Below the pieces are notes generated by a model, which was not told the origin of the DNA, did no database searches, and saw only the letters and a list, made by a program, of their open reading frames with translations. Below, piece after piece: positions 16,164 to 25,426 of a stretch of DNA of 46,049 bases (positions are counted from its first letter, which is position 1; each line of letters opens with the position of its first letter). A program made the position numbers and the translations under genes. Location: positions 1 through 46,049 of the forward strand of contig JASGCX010000026.1 in NCBI GenBank assembly GCA_030053925.1, in the 5' to 3' direction. The DNA comes from Flavobacterium sp. (GTDB taxonomy: Bacteria; Bacteroidota; Bacteroidia; Chitinophagales; Chitinophagaceae).

Positions 16164-17492
16164 TTATTTAAAGTCTACAGTACAGTTTTGGCATTTCATA
16201 TCAATTTTGGTGCCTTTACCATCGCCAACTGTAGCAGTAAACCTACTGTCGGTACTATTGTTAGAATCGCTGTATCTCTCTGCTATTCTCATAGCGTTTT
16301 TCACGGCTTTATCTACTTCTCTGCTTACGGCGTCATCGTTTTTTTCATCTTTAAAAGCCAATGGTTTTTTTTCGAAATTTGCATACACATTGCTGTACGA
16401 ACCAACATAGGTTACGGTATAACTTTTCAAATTTCTTAGTGGCAAACGAATGTCGGCGTATTTGTTATTAAACTTAATAGTTTCTACGCCAGCCAAAATA
16501 TTACGCACTTTTACATCGGCATTAGTACCATCTAATTCTATGCTTTTGGTTAATTTACTTATGCGTAAGTTGCCATAGTTTTTGCGGCCTTGCAACACAC
16601 TTACATCATCAAATTCGTAGTCATCGTTGGTGCTTATTAAGTTTACTATTTGTGCCGAAGCCACTTCTATAGTTGAGTACTTTGTATCAATATCAAGGTT
16701 TTCAATATCCTTCAAAATCAAGCGGCCATTAATAAATTCAATCTCTGCGTTTTTAATACTGCCAGCAGTAACATTGGCATATTTTGAACGCAATGTTAGT
16801 GTATTAGCATCTTGCAATTCAAGGTTGCCATTGGTAATATCTGCGTTTACTTTGTTTATATTATTGGCTACTGTTACATCGGCATATTTACTTTCAATAT
16901 CCAATTTATTAGCCGTAGGCATGTAAATGGTTACATAACGTTTTACATCGCTTTTGATACCAATGTTTTCACCTTCACTATTAAAAATAGCTACACCAGC
17001 CGAGCCGCTGTTCCAAGCCCAAGTACTACCATTTACAGTGTAACTGCCGCTGCTACTTACTGTACCAGACTTAATACGAATGCCCGAGCCAAGGCTTTTT
17101 ACACTAATGTTTAATTTCTCAAACCATTCTTCATCAGATACTTTAGTGCCTTCGCCTTCGTAGTAAATGGTAGTTATAACTTTTACTTTAGGTTGATCCC
17201 AAGTTTTTATTTGAATGTTGCGCTGTGTATTTTCAAGATAAATATCTGCGCTTTTAGAAGCACTAACTTCTACACTTACTTCTTTGCTTTTTAGGTCTTT
17301 AAAATCTCTATTAGGTGCTTCAAATTCTTGTACCGAAACTGGTAAAATTGGTGCTTTAGGCATAGCTGCTAATCTTGGCAATTGGGGCATTGCTGGCACT
17401 AACGGCTTGCCTGCTACAGTAATATCTTGTGCTGTTGCAGCTATGCTAATAGCTACACTTATAGCCATTGCTAATACGGTATTCATTTTCAT
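16164..17492 (-). CDS. Exported DUF4097-like/head-GIN-type adhesin protein
   Basis: A 442-residue exported protein. A signal peptide ends near residue 22 (ATAQ), followed by a proline-rich spacer (about 28-52). The main part is a right-handed beta-helix-like set of short strands built from repeated phrases such as SKYADVTV, SKYANVTA and TKYSTIEV. This matches the DUF4097/DUF2807-type putative auto-transporter adhesin family. It is the last gene of a sigma/anti-sigma/effector operon (12 bases after the anti-sigma gene). Function in the family is poorly known; a cell-surface or periplasmic stress role is inferred from the operon. Confidence 0.75.
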   Translation of the reverse strand: MKMNTVLAMAISVAISIAATAQDITVAGKPLVPAMPQLPRLAAMPKAPILPVSVQEFEAPNRDFKDLKSKEVSVEVSASKSADIYLENTQRNIQIKTWDQPKVKVITTIYYEGEGTKVSDEEWFEKLNISVKSLGSGIRIKSGTVSSSGSYTVNGSTWAWNSGSAGVAIFNSEGENIGIKSDVKRYVTIYMPTANKLDIESKYADVTVANNINKVNADITNGNLELQDANTLTLRSKYANVTAGSIKNAEIEFINGRLILKDIENLDIDTKYSTIEVASAQIVNLISTNDDYEFDDVSVLQGRKNYGNLRISKLTKSIELDGTNADVKVRNILAGVETIKFNNKYADIRLPLRNLKSYTVTYVGSYSNVYANFEKKPLAFKDEKNDDAVSREVDKAVKNAMRIAERYSDSNNSTDSRFTATVGDGKGTKIDMKCQNCTVDFK

Positions 17493-17503
17493 TGTTTGGT
17501 GGT

Positions 17504-18241
17504 TTAAATGTTTAAAAAGTAAGGTTTTGTTAAATCTACCGGGCCACGGTTTTGTTTAAAGCGATTATTGGTTTTATGTATTTCGTTTTGCAATTGCTTT
17601 AGTACGTTTAGTTTTTGCTGATATACATTTATCAGTTGGTCTAGCAACTCGTCTGTTAATCCGTTTTTCTTAATATCCTTTTTAATGCTTTGTTCATCTC
17701 TTTCTATGCGTTTCATTTCTATGGCAAAATCATTAAAGTAACTGGGGTTTTCGGCTATTACAGGTGTGGTATTTACTTTGGCTTTTTGTAAATTGATGAT
17801 TTGTGTAAAAGCGTTTTCTACTTGTACTAGCACCGTTATATTGGTTACACTTTGTTGGTTGCTACTTGCAGGTTTATTAATTTTTTGCTTTTGGCTATCG
17901 GTTGGTTTTACACTTCTATTATTTGCTACCAATTGTTGTGTAATTGCGGGCTGCAGCCCAGTTGCTTGCTGTGGTAATTTTTGCTTTGAATTTGTAGTTT
18001 TATTATTGTTACTAGCAACTGGCAATTGGTAGCTAGTAACTGGCTTATATAACATCATATACCCGCCAAAACCAGCTAAAGCAATGGCACAAGCTGCAAC
18101 GGCCCATTTAATGTACACCAATGCCGCCAATGGTTTGGTAGGATTTAGTTGTTTATGAATGTTTAACCACACTTTATCTCTTGGCGTGTCTACATCCAAG
18201 TTGTGCAAGTGTTGTTGCAAATGTTTTTTAAAGTTATCCAT
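17504..18241 (-). CDS. Probable anti-sigma factor, single-pass membrane protein
   Basis: A 245-residue protein. The cytoplasmic N-terminus (about 1-40) is short and charged, with DTPRDKVWLNIHKQL. One membrane segment follows (WAVAACAIALAGFGGYMMLY, about residues 46-65). The rest is a glutamine/asparagine-rich periplasmic region with a helical tail. It overlaps the ECF sigma gene by 8 bases (18234-18241), the classic coupling of sigma and anti-sigma. The start at 18241 (MDNFKK) is chosen because an upstream in-frame ATG at 18250 would add only MHC. No zinc-binding HxxxCxxC motif is seen, so the sensing mechanism is different or unknown. Confidence 0.7.
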   Translation of the reverse strand: MDNFKKHLQQHLHNLDVDTPRDKVWLNIHKQLNPTKPLAALVYIKWAVAACAIALAGFGGYMMLYKPVTSYQLPVASNNNKTTNSKQKLPQQATGLQPAITQQLVANNRSVKPTDSQKQKINKPASSNQQSVTNITVLVQVENAFTQIINLQKAKVNTTPVIAENPSYFNDFAIEMKRIERDEQSIKKDIKKNGLTDELLDQLINVYQQKLNVLKQLQNEIHKTNNRFKQNRGPVDLTKPYFLNI

Positions 18242-18785
18242 GCAATGCAATATGTTTTGTAATCCGTTCTTTTAATAATTGTTTGGCTCTTGAATATTGG
18301 CTTTTGCTAGTGCCTTCGCTTAGGCCTAAATTTTCTGCAATTTGCTTGTGGCTAAAATTTTCAAGCACATATAAGTTAAACACTTGCCTACAGCCATTTG
18401 GCAATGCTTTTATTTGTTTATGAATGATTGCCATATCTATTTCTTGCCACCATTCAACAGTGTCATCTGTTCGGTGTTGGTGGTCGGCTTCATCCCAATC
18501 TTGCCAGTAAAACAATTTTTTGCTGTACTTAATACATTCGTTTACCACTATGCGGCGCAGCCATCCACCAAATAGCACTTCATCTTTTAACTGGTGCAAA
18601 TTTTTAAAAGCAATTATGAAAGCTTCTTGCAAAATATCTTCGGCATCGCTGCGGTTGCCCGCCATACGAATACAGATGTTAAACATAGCCTTATTAAATT
18701 GCTGGTACAGGCTACTTTGCGCATCAGCATTGCCTTTGCGAGCTTTTTTCACTAGGTTAATTAGTATGTGATTTGCCGTTTCCAA
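18234..18785 (-). CDS. ECF-type RNA polymerase sigma-70 factor
   Basis: A 183-residue ECF sigma factor. Region 2 contains DAEDILQEAFIIAFKNL near residue 43 and GGWLRRIVVNECI near residue 72. Region 4 contains LPNGCRQVFNLYVLEN near residue 128 with the helix-turn-helix SHKQIAENLGLSEGTSKSQ. It is the first gene of the operon and probably controls it, together with an unknown regulon. No clean -7 box was seen directly upstream. The ATG at 18785 fits the family N-terminus. Confidence 0.92.
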   Translation of the reverse strand: METANHILINLVKKARKGNADAQSSLYQQFNKAMFNICIRMAGNRSDAEDILQEAFIIAFKNLHQLKDEVLFGGWLRRIVVNECIKYSKKLFYWQDWDEADHQHRTDDTVEWWQEIDMAIIHKQIKALPNGCRQVFNLYVLENFSHKQIAENLGLSEGTSKSQYSRAKQLLKERITKHIALHG

Positions 18786-18904
18786 TTAGGTGTTGCTGTA
18801 TATAAGAGTACAAGTTGTACAAAAGGTTGGAAAGGGTGGTAACTATTTTTTAAATAATTGAATTAGAAGCCTAAACGTAAACGTATTGCTTTACGCCAAC
18901 CGTC

Positions 18905-18912
18905 TATCTTTG
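18905..18912 (+). promoter_or_regulatory. -7 box for the small exported protein
   Basis: TATCTTTG matches TAnnTTTG exactly and lies 18 bases before the ATG at 18931. ATTG at 18885-18888 could serve as a poor -33 element. The box lies downstream of an alternative upstream start at 18886, which argues for 18931. Confidence 0.6.
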
Positions 18913-18930
18913 TACACAAAATTTTTAGCT

Positions 18931-19185
18931 ATGCAAAAGCGATGGTTGCGCATTATTACGGTTTTAATGATAATTGGCACAAGTGCTATGGCTGCTAAGG
19001 CGCAATGTTCTATTTGTACCAAAACTGCGCAGCAATTGGGCGAAGGGCCAGCAAAATCGTTAAACACGGGCATTTTATACCTCATGTTTGCACCACTAGC
19101 TATTATGGGCTACATTGGCTTTAGATGGTGGAAACGTGAAAAGGAAATACTAGCCAGCGAGGGTGTAAATGATACCCTTGCCTAA
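18931..19185 (+). CDS. Small exported membrane protein, hypothetical
   Basis: An 84-residue protein with a signal peptide (IITVLMIIGTSAMAAKAQ), a short CSICTK motif just after the cleavage site, and one C-terminal membrane segment (YLMFAPLAIMGYIGF) followed by a basic tail WWKREKE. Its two cysteines could bind a metal or form a disulfide. It looks like a small conserved protein of this phylum, but I do not know a function. The start at 18931 is supported by the promoter-like box just upstream. Confidence 0.65.
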   Translation: MQKRWLRIITVLMIIGTSAMAAKAQCSICTKTAQQLGEGPAKSLNTGILYLMFAPLAIMGYIGFRWWKREKEILASEGVNDTLA

Positions 19186-19666
19186 TACACCCTCTTTAAT
19201 TTTTTTTGGTTGCTACTGCGTTGTAAATATCTCGCTAATTTTTTACTACTTCAAGTTGCTTTTGTAAGCCAGCAATTTGCTGCTGCAATGCTTTTTAGGC
19301 TATTGTGGGCGGTATGTAATTGGGTACAATTGACTGTTACGTGTTTAAGAAATTGGAGTGTAAATGTGTACTAAAAATCAGCAACACCAATATTGGCTCA
19401 TCGGATTTTTTTTTAGCTGCTTATGAAGTTAGTTGGCACTTTGCCCCCTATTTATTTGGTAACTGCTTGGTAGATATTTTTTTAAATTAGTTGCCGAATG
19501 TTTACTGCTACTGCGGCTAGTAAAAACCACAATAGCGAGGGAAAAGAAATGAAGTATTTATAAATTTTCAACCTGCTTGTTCACTGTATTTATGTTTTAT
19601 GGTAGGGGGTATGCTACAATAATAGGTAGGTTGGTGTTGCAAAAAGAACAATAACTGCAAAATAAA
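19186..19666. other. Gene-free region with one C-terminal relic
   Basis: About 480 bases without a supported gene. The one protein-like piece is the minus-strand frame 19236-19295 (listed separately). The rest has stops in all frames and several T-runs but no good hairpin until the terminator at 19667. Confidence 0.5.
19236..19295 (-). pseudogene. Coiled-coil C-terminal relic
   Basis: Nineteen codons plus stop read KALQQQIAGLQKQLEVVKN, a perfect heptad pattern. Tails like this end tail-fibre-type or surface proteins in Bacteroidota. The frame is closed by a stop immediately upstream. It is short, so chance is possible. Confidence 0.25.
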
Positions 19667-19692
19667 AAACGGTTGCAACATTGCAACCGTTT
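19667..19692 (-). terminator. Terminator of the bTHX gene
   Basis: AAACGGTTGCAA (19667-19678) pairs with TTGCAACCGTTT (19681-19692). Read on the minus strand it is followed by TTTTTTATTTT, a good rho-independent terminator 25 bases past the bTHX stop. Confidence 0.85.
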
Positions 19693-19717
19693 AAAAAGCT
19701 ATTAATACAACGCTTGA

Positions 19718-19840
19718 TTAAGATGCTTTTACCTCAGCAACTTTTGCAGTTACTTTTTTTGCTGCATTTGCAGGACGGCTTTTACCGAAAGAGCCTTTAA
19801 AGCGTTTTCCTTTTGCAGTTTTTTTGTCTCCTCTACCCAT
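19718..19840 (-). CDS. 30S ribosomal protein bTHX
   Basis: A 40-residue, very basic protein starting MGRGDKKTAKGKRFKGSFGK and followed by SRPANAAKK. This is the signature of the small ribosomal protein THX, which sits in a cavity of the 30S head and stabilises the rRNA. The classical form is about 26 residues; this one has an alanine/lysine/valine tail of some 14 residues, usual for Bacteroidota. It is followed by its own terminator and preceded by the HU gene on the same strand. Confidence 0.9.
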   Translation of the reverse strand: MGRGDKKTAKGKRFKGSFGKSRPANAAKKVTAKVAEVKAS

Positions 19841-19933
19841 GATTATTGTGTTTTAATTTTTGGTGGTGAATTGTAAAAGTAAAAAATCCTGCAATACAGC
19901 AGGACTTTAAATTTTTTTTGATAAAACTGAGAG

Positions 19934-20203
19934 TTAGATTTTAGCACTTAACTCTTTACCAGCTTTAAATTTAGCTACTTTCTTCTTCTTAATTTTAATT
20001 GCTGCGCCAGTTTGAGGGTTACGCCCAATTCTTGCTTTACGTTCAACTACCGAGAAAGTACCAAAGCCAACTAAGGTAACTTTATCGCCTTTTTTTAAGG
20101 TTTTTGTAACAGTAGCAGTAAACGAATCTAATACTGCGTTTGCTTGTGTTTTTGTTATGCCGGCATCTTCAGATAGTTGGGCAATTAATTCAGCCTTGTT
20201 CAT
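19934..20203 (-). CDS. hup: HU family DNA-binding protein
   Basis: An 89-residue histone-like protein. The family core is clear: MNKAELIAQLSEDAGITKTQA at the N-terminus, KGDKVTLVGFGTFSV in the middle, and the DNA-contacting arm RKARIGRNPQTGAAIKI with the key proline. HU dimers bend and compact DNA. Length and sequence are canonical. A near-ideal promoter lies just upstream (20236-20265), as expected for an abundant protein. Some Bacteroidota have several HU copies; only this one is in the window. Confidence 0.95.
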   Translation of the reverse strand: MNKAELIAQLSEDAGITKTQANAVLDSFTATVTKTLKKGDKVTLVGFGTFSVVERKARIGRNPQTGAAIKIKKKKVAKFKAGKELSAKI

Positions 20204-20235
20204 GTGTATAGTTTTAAATGTTATTTTTAGAGAAA

Positions 20236-20265
20236 CAAAATTATTGGCTTTTTATTACCAACAAA
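20236..20265 (-). promoter_or_regulatory. Bacteroidota-type promoter of the HU gene
   Basis: On the minus strand, TTTG (20262-20265) and TAATTTTG (20236-20243) match the -33 TTTG and -7 TAnnTTTG elements, separated by 18 bases. The start codon follows about 33 bases later. Confidence 0.75.
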
Positions 20266-20437
20266 AAATAAATTTACTATAATCTTTCATTTTTATTTTC
20301 AATTAAAGTCCTTATCTATAAAGGGTTTTGCTAAATGTTTCTATTTTAAAAGCTGTTGCACGTGCCGTAAGTATTAAATAGTGGTGTTTTTTACCTGCAA
20401 ACTATTTTGTAAAACGCAGTATTTACAAGCATGTAAA

Positions 20438-20776
20438 CTAATGCAGCACCTGCATTAAAGTTCTAAAACCAATGGCATTATTACCCCAGGTTTTACTAGC
20501 ATCTTCACGTAATGCTGCTGCATGTATTTGTACATATCTATTATAATCGGCTTTGCTATGGGCATAGTATTGCGTTGCGTAGGTAACACTTTCGCTCTCA
20601 TCAATATCTAATAAGCGTACAAATTGAAATTTGGTAAAACAGCCTTTTGCCATTATTTCGGGTATGTGTTTAGCTTTCATCCAAGCTACCCAAGCATCGT
20701 GTATTTGATGAGATATTTGAGTGGTTACGTTGTAGATGTAACTACCTACCATTTCATTATTGGTATTTTCTGCCAT
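20438..20776 (-). CDS. DUF4286 family protein
   Basis: A 112-residue small cytoplasmic protein. The order of segments (YIYNVTTQISHQIHDAWVAW, then a KFQFVRLLDIDESES strand, then YATQYYAHSKADYNRY and a C-terminal GFRTLMQVLH) matches the small alpha/beta ferredoxin-like DUF4286 proteins of Bacteroidota. Function unknown. CATCTTTG about 25 bases upstream on its strand is a near-match to the -7 box. It lies downstream of the DUF2339/DUF3999 pair on the same strand but is separated by its own promoter. Confidence 0.75.
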   Translation of the reverse strand: MAENTNNEMVGSYIYNVTTQISHQIHDAWVAWMKAKHIPEIMAKGCFTKFQFVRLLDIDESESVTYATQYYAHSKADYNRYVQIHAAALREDASKTWGNNAIGFRTLMQVLH

Positions 20777-20789
20777 TAATTTTTATTTT

Positions 20790-22034
20790 TTACAAAGATG
20801 AATCCTTCTTATGTAGCTGCTGTAACATTTTTTTCACCATCAAAAGCAAAATAATTAATACAGTGCCAATAGCTATCCATATAAGCAAAGCTTTTTTGTT
20901 GTTTTTTGTAGGTACTAATGTGTTGGCTTGTGGTGTTATTTCTATGATGTTGCCAATGTTTACAGTAGCGGTTTTAAAATCAGCGATGCTATCTTTAAAA
21001 AAGCCTAAATCGTATTTTGGTACAAGTGCATTGCTATTGCCAAATTGCAAAGTGTATTGTTTGTTAGCCTCTAAGTAAGTGAGCAAATATTTGTGTAACT
21101 GACGCGTTATAACACCTTCTATTTTTAACGGTTGATTATCTTCGTTATCTATTGCTAATAACAGCTTACAGGCATGCGTGTTAATAGGAAAAGTAAGTGA
21201 AGCATCGGAACTAACATAGTTGTTCTGCACAAAAATTGGGTGCTTGCTATCGCTAGTATATACTGACATTAAACGCCTATAAAACTTTACGCCACTAATA
21301 GTTATTTCAAGTTCATCTATTTGATGTGGTGCATTTAATTGTAATTGTACATACGTGTACTTATTGCTACTATCTTTTTGCGAAATTATTGGCTTAGGAT
21401 TATCAATATTTTTTGCTGAAACATAGTCATTTGAATAAACACCAACATTTAAAATATTGGGCGGTAACACATCTTTACCTATAAATACAATTTGATAATA
21501 TTTATAACCGCTCAATGGTAAATCTATTGAATAAGCTGTAGTGGTTTCTTTGGTATTTATTGCATTATTAAATGGCAATTTCTCTTTAATAATAAACCAA
21601 TCTTTTTGGTTGTTGCTACCGGTTACATCTACCAATCGCTTTGCATCTGTATTACTGGTTATTACCCAAAGTTTTGAGATAGTATTTGCTTGTTTATTCT
21701 CTACGGTTATATGTACTTGTTTATCGCTTTCTTTTTTATTACTAATAATTGCAAAAGACGTAAACTGACTCTTAGTTTCAACACCTTGTTGTTGCTTTAA
21801 AATATATGCTACTTGCTTACCATTTTCATCTACAATATGTATATCTTGTAAGGTGGGTAAACACTTCGATGTAATACTTGGGGCTAGTGCAATTTTATAA
21901 AATTGTGACACCGAAACAGTATCAACACTAGCTTTAAATTTAAAGCCTTGTTGCTGTGCATTTACCCGTAATAAAGCAAATAACCCTACAGCTATAACAG
22001 CTACTTTATAACAATGTTTTTTCTTCATCTTCAA
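20790..22034 (-). CDS. DUF3999-type exported membrane-anchored protein
   Basis: A 414-residue protein with an N-terminal signal peptide (VAVIAVGLFALLRVNAQ), a large beta-rich periplasmic part and one C-terminal membrane helix (ALLIWIAIGTVLIILLLMV) with a basic end. This architecture and its place directly behind a DUF2339 gene identify the DUF3999 family. The two are probably a complex in the envelope, perhaps in polysaccharide handling; this is unproven. Its start overlaps the DUF2339 end by 29 bases; an alternative ATG two codons in is also possible. Confidence 0.75.
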   Translation of the reverse strand: MKMKKKHCYKVAVIAVGLFALLRVNAQQQGFKFKASVDTVSVSQFYKIALAPSITSKCLPTLQDIHIVDENGKQVAYILKQQQGVETKSQFTSFAIISNKKESDKQVHITVENKQANTISKLWVITSNTDAKRLVDVTGSNNQKDWFIIKEKLPFNNAINTKETTTAYSIDLPLSGYKYYQIVFIGKDVLPPNILNVGVYSNDYVSAKNIDNPKPIISQKDSSNKYTYVQLQLNAPHQIDELEITISGVKFYRRLMSVYTSDSKHPIFVQNNYVSSDASLTFPINTHACKLLLAIDNEDNQPLKIEGVITRQLHKYLLTYLEANKQYTLQFGNSNALVPKYDLGFFKDSIADFKTATVNIGNIIEITPQANTLVPTKNNKKALLIWIAIGTVLIILLLMVKKMLQQLHKKDSSL

Positions 22035-24450
22035 TAATAATTTTTTTAAGCTTTTGATACATAAACGATACTATAAGCAATAACACACCTAAACTAAAGA
22101 AGGCTGCAATTTTACCAGTGGGTGGTATATTACTAATATCAAAAACAAAAAGCTTAAACAATGTGATAGCAAATAACAAGAGCGATAAAATACGCAATGT
22201 TTTGTACCTGTAACGCATACCAAGCCACATGAAAATAAAGGAGCAAATACCCCAAAGCACTGGTAAGCCTGTTTTAACATAAACACGCTCAATTTCAGCT
22301 AAATTAATACCATAAGAATAGAAGATTTCATTAACTATCAGGCTTATTTCTACACTTACAAAAGTGACACAGATAACACAAACAAAACTGGTTATTACAG
22401 TATGCATCTCTGTAATTTTTGGTAGCATTTTTCGTAGTTGTTGTATGATGCTGTAAAGCATTGCGGCTATTGCAATAGCACTAAACCAATGCGCCATAAA
22501 ATGCAAATTGGTTAATGTTTTGTTCATCAATAAATCTTCTTGAATAGTGTAAGACGAGAAGATTGTGCAGATATAAATAGCTACACATGCACCTTTCGAG
22601 CCTAATGAAACTGCATTATCAAACTTTACTAAAGCTAGCAGTTTACCTACAAAAAGAATAGCGTGTACAAATGCATAAGTGTATGCAATTAAATACAGCA
22701 CATTAAAATTGGTAGCAGGGTAATGGTGTATGAATTGATAATTTATTTCTAAAGCTCCTGCTGCAAATAGAAGTACAATGGCACTTATACGAAATACCAT
22801 TTTACTTTGGATAATGTTGATACTTTTTTCGTTACTACCAACATCTTTAAGTTGTAACCAATACACCAAATAAGTAGCCACCGCACTATACGCTGTGGTT
22901 ATAAAAGCTTTATTAAAAATGATGTTAAGTGCAACAGAATTACCGCCATAAATATTTACCCAATCTATTAAAAGGCTTACCAGCATTGCTATCCAAACAA
23001 TGTTAGACGACAACTCAATGATACTAATACGAGAGCGCTGATATAACCATAACAATAATACTGCCTCAGAAGCCCAAAAAAGCGTAATAAAATTACCATG
23101 AAGCTGTATTGGTGCTGTAAGCGAAATGAAGGTTAATGTGAGGCCAATTAGTAAATACAAAATATTGGCATCAACTTTTTTGTTTTTAAACAATACATAA
23201 GAAGCTACAAGATTAAATGCGCCAAGAGACATCGTAAACAATCCTCTATATTCATCTGCAAGCATACTGCTTAAGCAATATAAACCTGTTGCAAAATATA
23301 AACTTGTACTGGCCAATAGAATACCAAAATCAGAAACAATAAACTTCTTGTTTTCTTTAATGTTGTAAGCAACATTAATAGCAAAAAACATAAGGTAAAA
23401 GATAGTGGCAAATACAAAGCCGCCAACGTAAGTTGTTTTTGCAACAGTTTCATTTAATGTCAATATCCAACTACCAAATAATACAATAGTGAATACAAAA
23501 GCTATAAAATTTAATAAACGCCAAGATTTGTTGTAAGCAATAATTAATAGCCCTGCATTTAAAACAATAAGGTAGGTGAACAAAGTTTGATAATTACCGC
23601 TACCATTACTAACCATAAATGGGCTTGCAAAGCCACCTACCAAAGCAATGATAGCTAACTCTTGCCTATTGTATAACAGCGAAAGTACTACCGCAAAAGC
23701 AGTAATAACTATCATAATTATAAATGCTAGGGTTTGGCTAAAAAGATGAAATTGATGGTAACCAAGTGTAATAGTGAAGTAAAAAATTGCTAGCCCACCG
23801 CCTACTAAAACAGAACTAAAAGATTTGTAACTAGCTTGCAATTTATGGGCTATACCTACTAAAATACCGCCACATAAAATACCAATAGCAACTCTACCAA
23901 CAGGGCCAATCCAATTATTATCTATGGCATATTTTACAAAAAATCCAATAGCCAGTACTAAAATAGCAATGCCTATTTTGCTGATTAAATTCTCACCAAT
24001 AAATTTTTCTAAATCAGGATTTCGTTCAAAAAAACTTGGCGAAACCCCTCGTTCAACAGGCGTAACAGAAACTGGTTTAGGTGTATTAGATGCCTCTTTT
24101 AAACGAAGCTCGGCAACAAACTCATCTGCCCTAACTGGCCTATCGGCAGCTATAGATTTTGAAACGATAATTGGTTTTGGTTCTTCTTTCTCTACAACTT
24201 TAAAACCTGTTTCCCCGTAAGTTGATGAATCCTCTTTCTTTGGCTCTATTGGTTTAATTATTGGAACTATCTCAGGCCAAATATCTGCTTTAACTTTAGG
24301 GGTATTAACTACATTACCAAGTTTTTTTAATTGCTCTTTAATTGCAAATAAATCGTTGGAAAGTGCATCTAGTCTACTGTTCATTGTAGACTTAAAAGAC
24401 AATACGATTGCTAATACAATAAATAGTAAAATAAAAATTACAACATCCAT
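22006..24450 (-). CDS. DUF2339 polytopic membrane protein
   Basis: An 814-residue protein. It begins with a hydrophobic anchor (VVIFILLFIVLAIVLSF) and a short coiled-coil and linker region (about 25-150). Then come some twenty or more membrane segments to the end, beginning at about residue 155 (ISKIGIAILVLAIGFFVKYAIDNNWIGP region, a hallmark of DUF2339). Function unknown. It overlaps the DUF3999 gene by 29 bases and the two form an operon. The tail ends with an acidic/lysine stretch in the cytoplasm. Confidence 0.85.
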   Translation of the reverse strand: MDVVIFILLFIVLAIVLSFKSTMNSRLDALSNDLFAIKEQLKKLGNVVNTPKVKADIWPEIVPIIKPIEPKKEDSSTYGETGFKVVEKEEPKPIIVSKSIAADRPVRADEFVAELRLKEASNTPKPVSVTPVERGVSPSFFERNPDLEKFIGENLISKIGIAILVLAIGFFVKYAIDNNWIGPVGRVAIGILCGGILVGIAHKLQASYKSFSSVLVGGGLAIFYFTITLGYHQFHLFSQTLAFIIMIVITAFAVVLSLLYNRQELAIIALVGGFASPFMVSNGSGNYQTLFTYLIVLNAGLLIIAYNKSWRLLNFIAFVFTIVLFGSWILTLNETVAKTTYVGGFVFATIFYLMFFAINVAYNIKENKKFIVSDFGILLASTSLYFATGLYCLSSMLADEYRGLFTMSLGAFNLVASYVLFKNKKVDANILYLLIGLTLTFISLTAPIQLHGNFITLFWASEAVLLLWLYQRSRISIIELSSNIVWIAMLVSLLIDWVNIYGGNSVALNIIFNKAFITTAYSAVATYLVYWLQLKDVGSNEKSINIIQSKMVFRISAIVLLFAAGALEINYQFIHHYPATNFNVLYLIAYTYAFVHAILFVGKLLALVKFDNAVSLGSKGACVAIYICTIFSSYTIQEDLLMNKTLTNLHFMAHWFSAIAIAAMLYSIIQQLRKMLPKITEMHTVITSFVCVICVTFVSVEISLIVNEIFYSYGINLAEIERVYVKTGLPVLWGICSFIFMWLGMRYRYKTLRILSLLLFAITLFKLFVFDISNIPPTGKIAAFFSLGVLLLIVSFMYQKLKKIIIEDEEKTLL

Positions 24451-24521
24451 CGGTATAGTTATTAGTTTAACGATAAAGATATATCATCAAATCAATAATG
24501 GTGATTTGCGAAGATGTTTTT

Positions 24522-25292
24522 TTAATCTTTCAACGCTAAGTAAATAGGGCAATGGTCGCTGTGTTTTACATCTGGTAAAATATCTGCGTCTACTATTCTA
24601 TCTTTTAAGTTGCTTGTAACGTTGATGTAATCTATGCGCCAGCCTTTGTTTTGTAATCTTACCGATGGAAAACGTTGGCTCCACCAACTGTAACAATCTG
24701 GCTTTTCAGGATGAATAACTCTAAATGAATCTACCCAATCTTTTGCTAAAAATTGATCCATCCAAGCTCGCTCTTCTGGCAAAAAACCCGATGAGTTTTT
24801 GTTGCCTTTAGGGTCGTGAATATCTATTGCTTTGTGTGCTATATTATAATCGCCTGTTACAATTAATTGCGGTCTTTTTTGGCGCAAATGCGTTAAATGT
24901 TCATCAAACTCGGCTAGCCATTGGTACTTGTAAGTTTGTCTTACATCGCCACTTGTGCCACTAGGAAAATAAGCATTCACTAAAGTAATGTCGCCAAAAT
25001 CTGCACTAATAACTCTGCCTTCAAAATCGCTTATACCCATACCACTACCATATTCCACAATGTCAGGCTCAATTTTGGTAAGTATGGCCACACCACTATA
25101 CCCTTTTTTTTGTGCCGAAAATGCGTAGTATTGATACCCTAATGCTTCAAACTGTTTTACATCTATATCTTCGCTGTTTGCTTTAATTTCTTGTACACAA
25201 ATTATATCCGCAGGATTGGTGGCCAACCATTCTACAAAGCCTTTTTTAATGGCGGCTCTTACACCGTTTAAGTTGTATGAAATAATACGCAT
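24522..25292 (-). CDS. xthA: Exodeoxyribonuclease III (AP endonuclease)
   Basis: A 256-residue Mg-dependent nuclease of the exonuclease III/APE1 family, for base excision repair at abasic sites. Motifs: IISYNLNGVRAA at the N-terminus, the catalytic Glu in CVQEIKA near residue 35, VNAYFPSG with the Tyr near 108, VTGDYNIAH near 148, the DYINVT strand near 224 and SDHCPI near the end with the catalytic Asp-His pair. Length and order are canonical. It stands alone between a DUF2339 gene and an outer-membrane protein gene on the same strand. Confidence 0.95.
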   Translation of the reverse strand: MRIISYNLNGVRAAIKKGFVEWLATNPADIICVQEIKANSEDIDVKQFEALGYQYYAFSAQKKGYSGVAILTKIEPDIVEYGSGMGISDFEGRVISADFGDITLVNAYFPSGTSGDVRQTYKYQWLAEFDEHLTHLRQKRPQLIVTGDYNIAHKAIDIHDPKGNKNSSGFLPEERAWMDQFLAKDWVDSFRVIHPEKPDCYSWWSQRFPSVRLQNKGWRIDYINVTSNLKDRIVDADILPDVKHSDHCPIYLALKD

Positions 25293-25426
25293 AAATTGTG
25301 GTAATTAGAAGTTTTAAAATTGATGATAAAGCTATGCTACTATAAAAGTTGATTAATGATATAAACGATGCAGTGTGCAACGCAACCAAAGCTGATAAAG
25401 GCTTTTAAGCTGCGTACACAATTACT

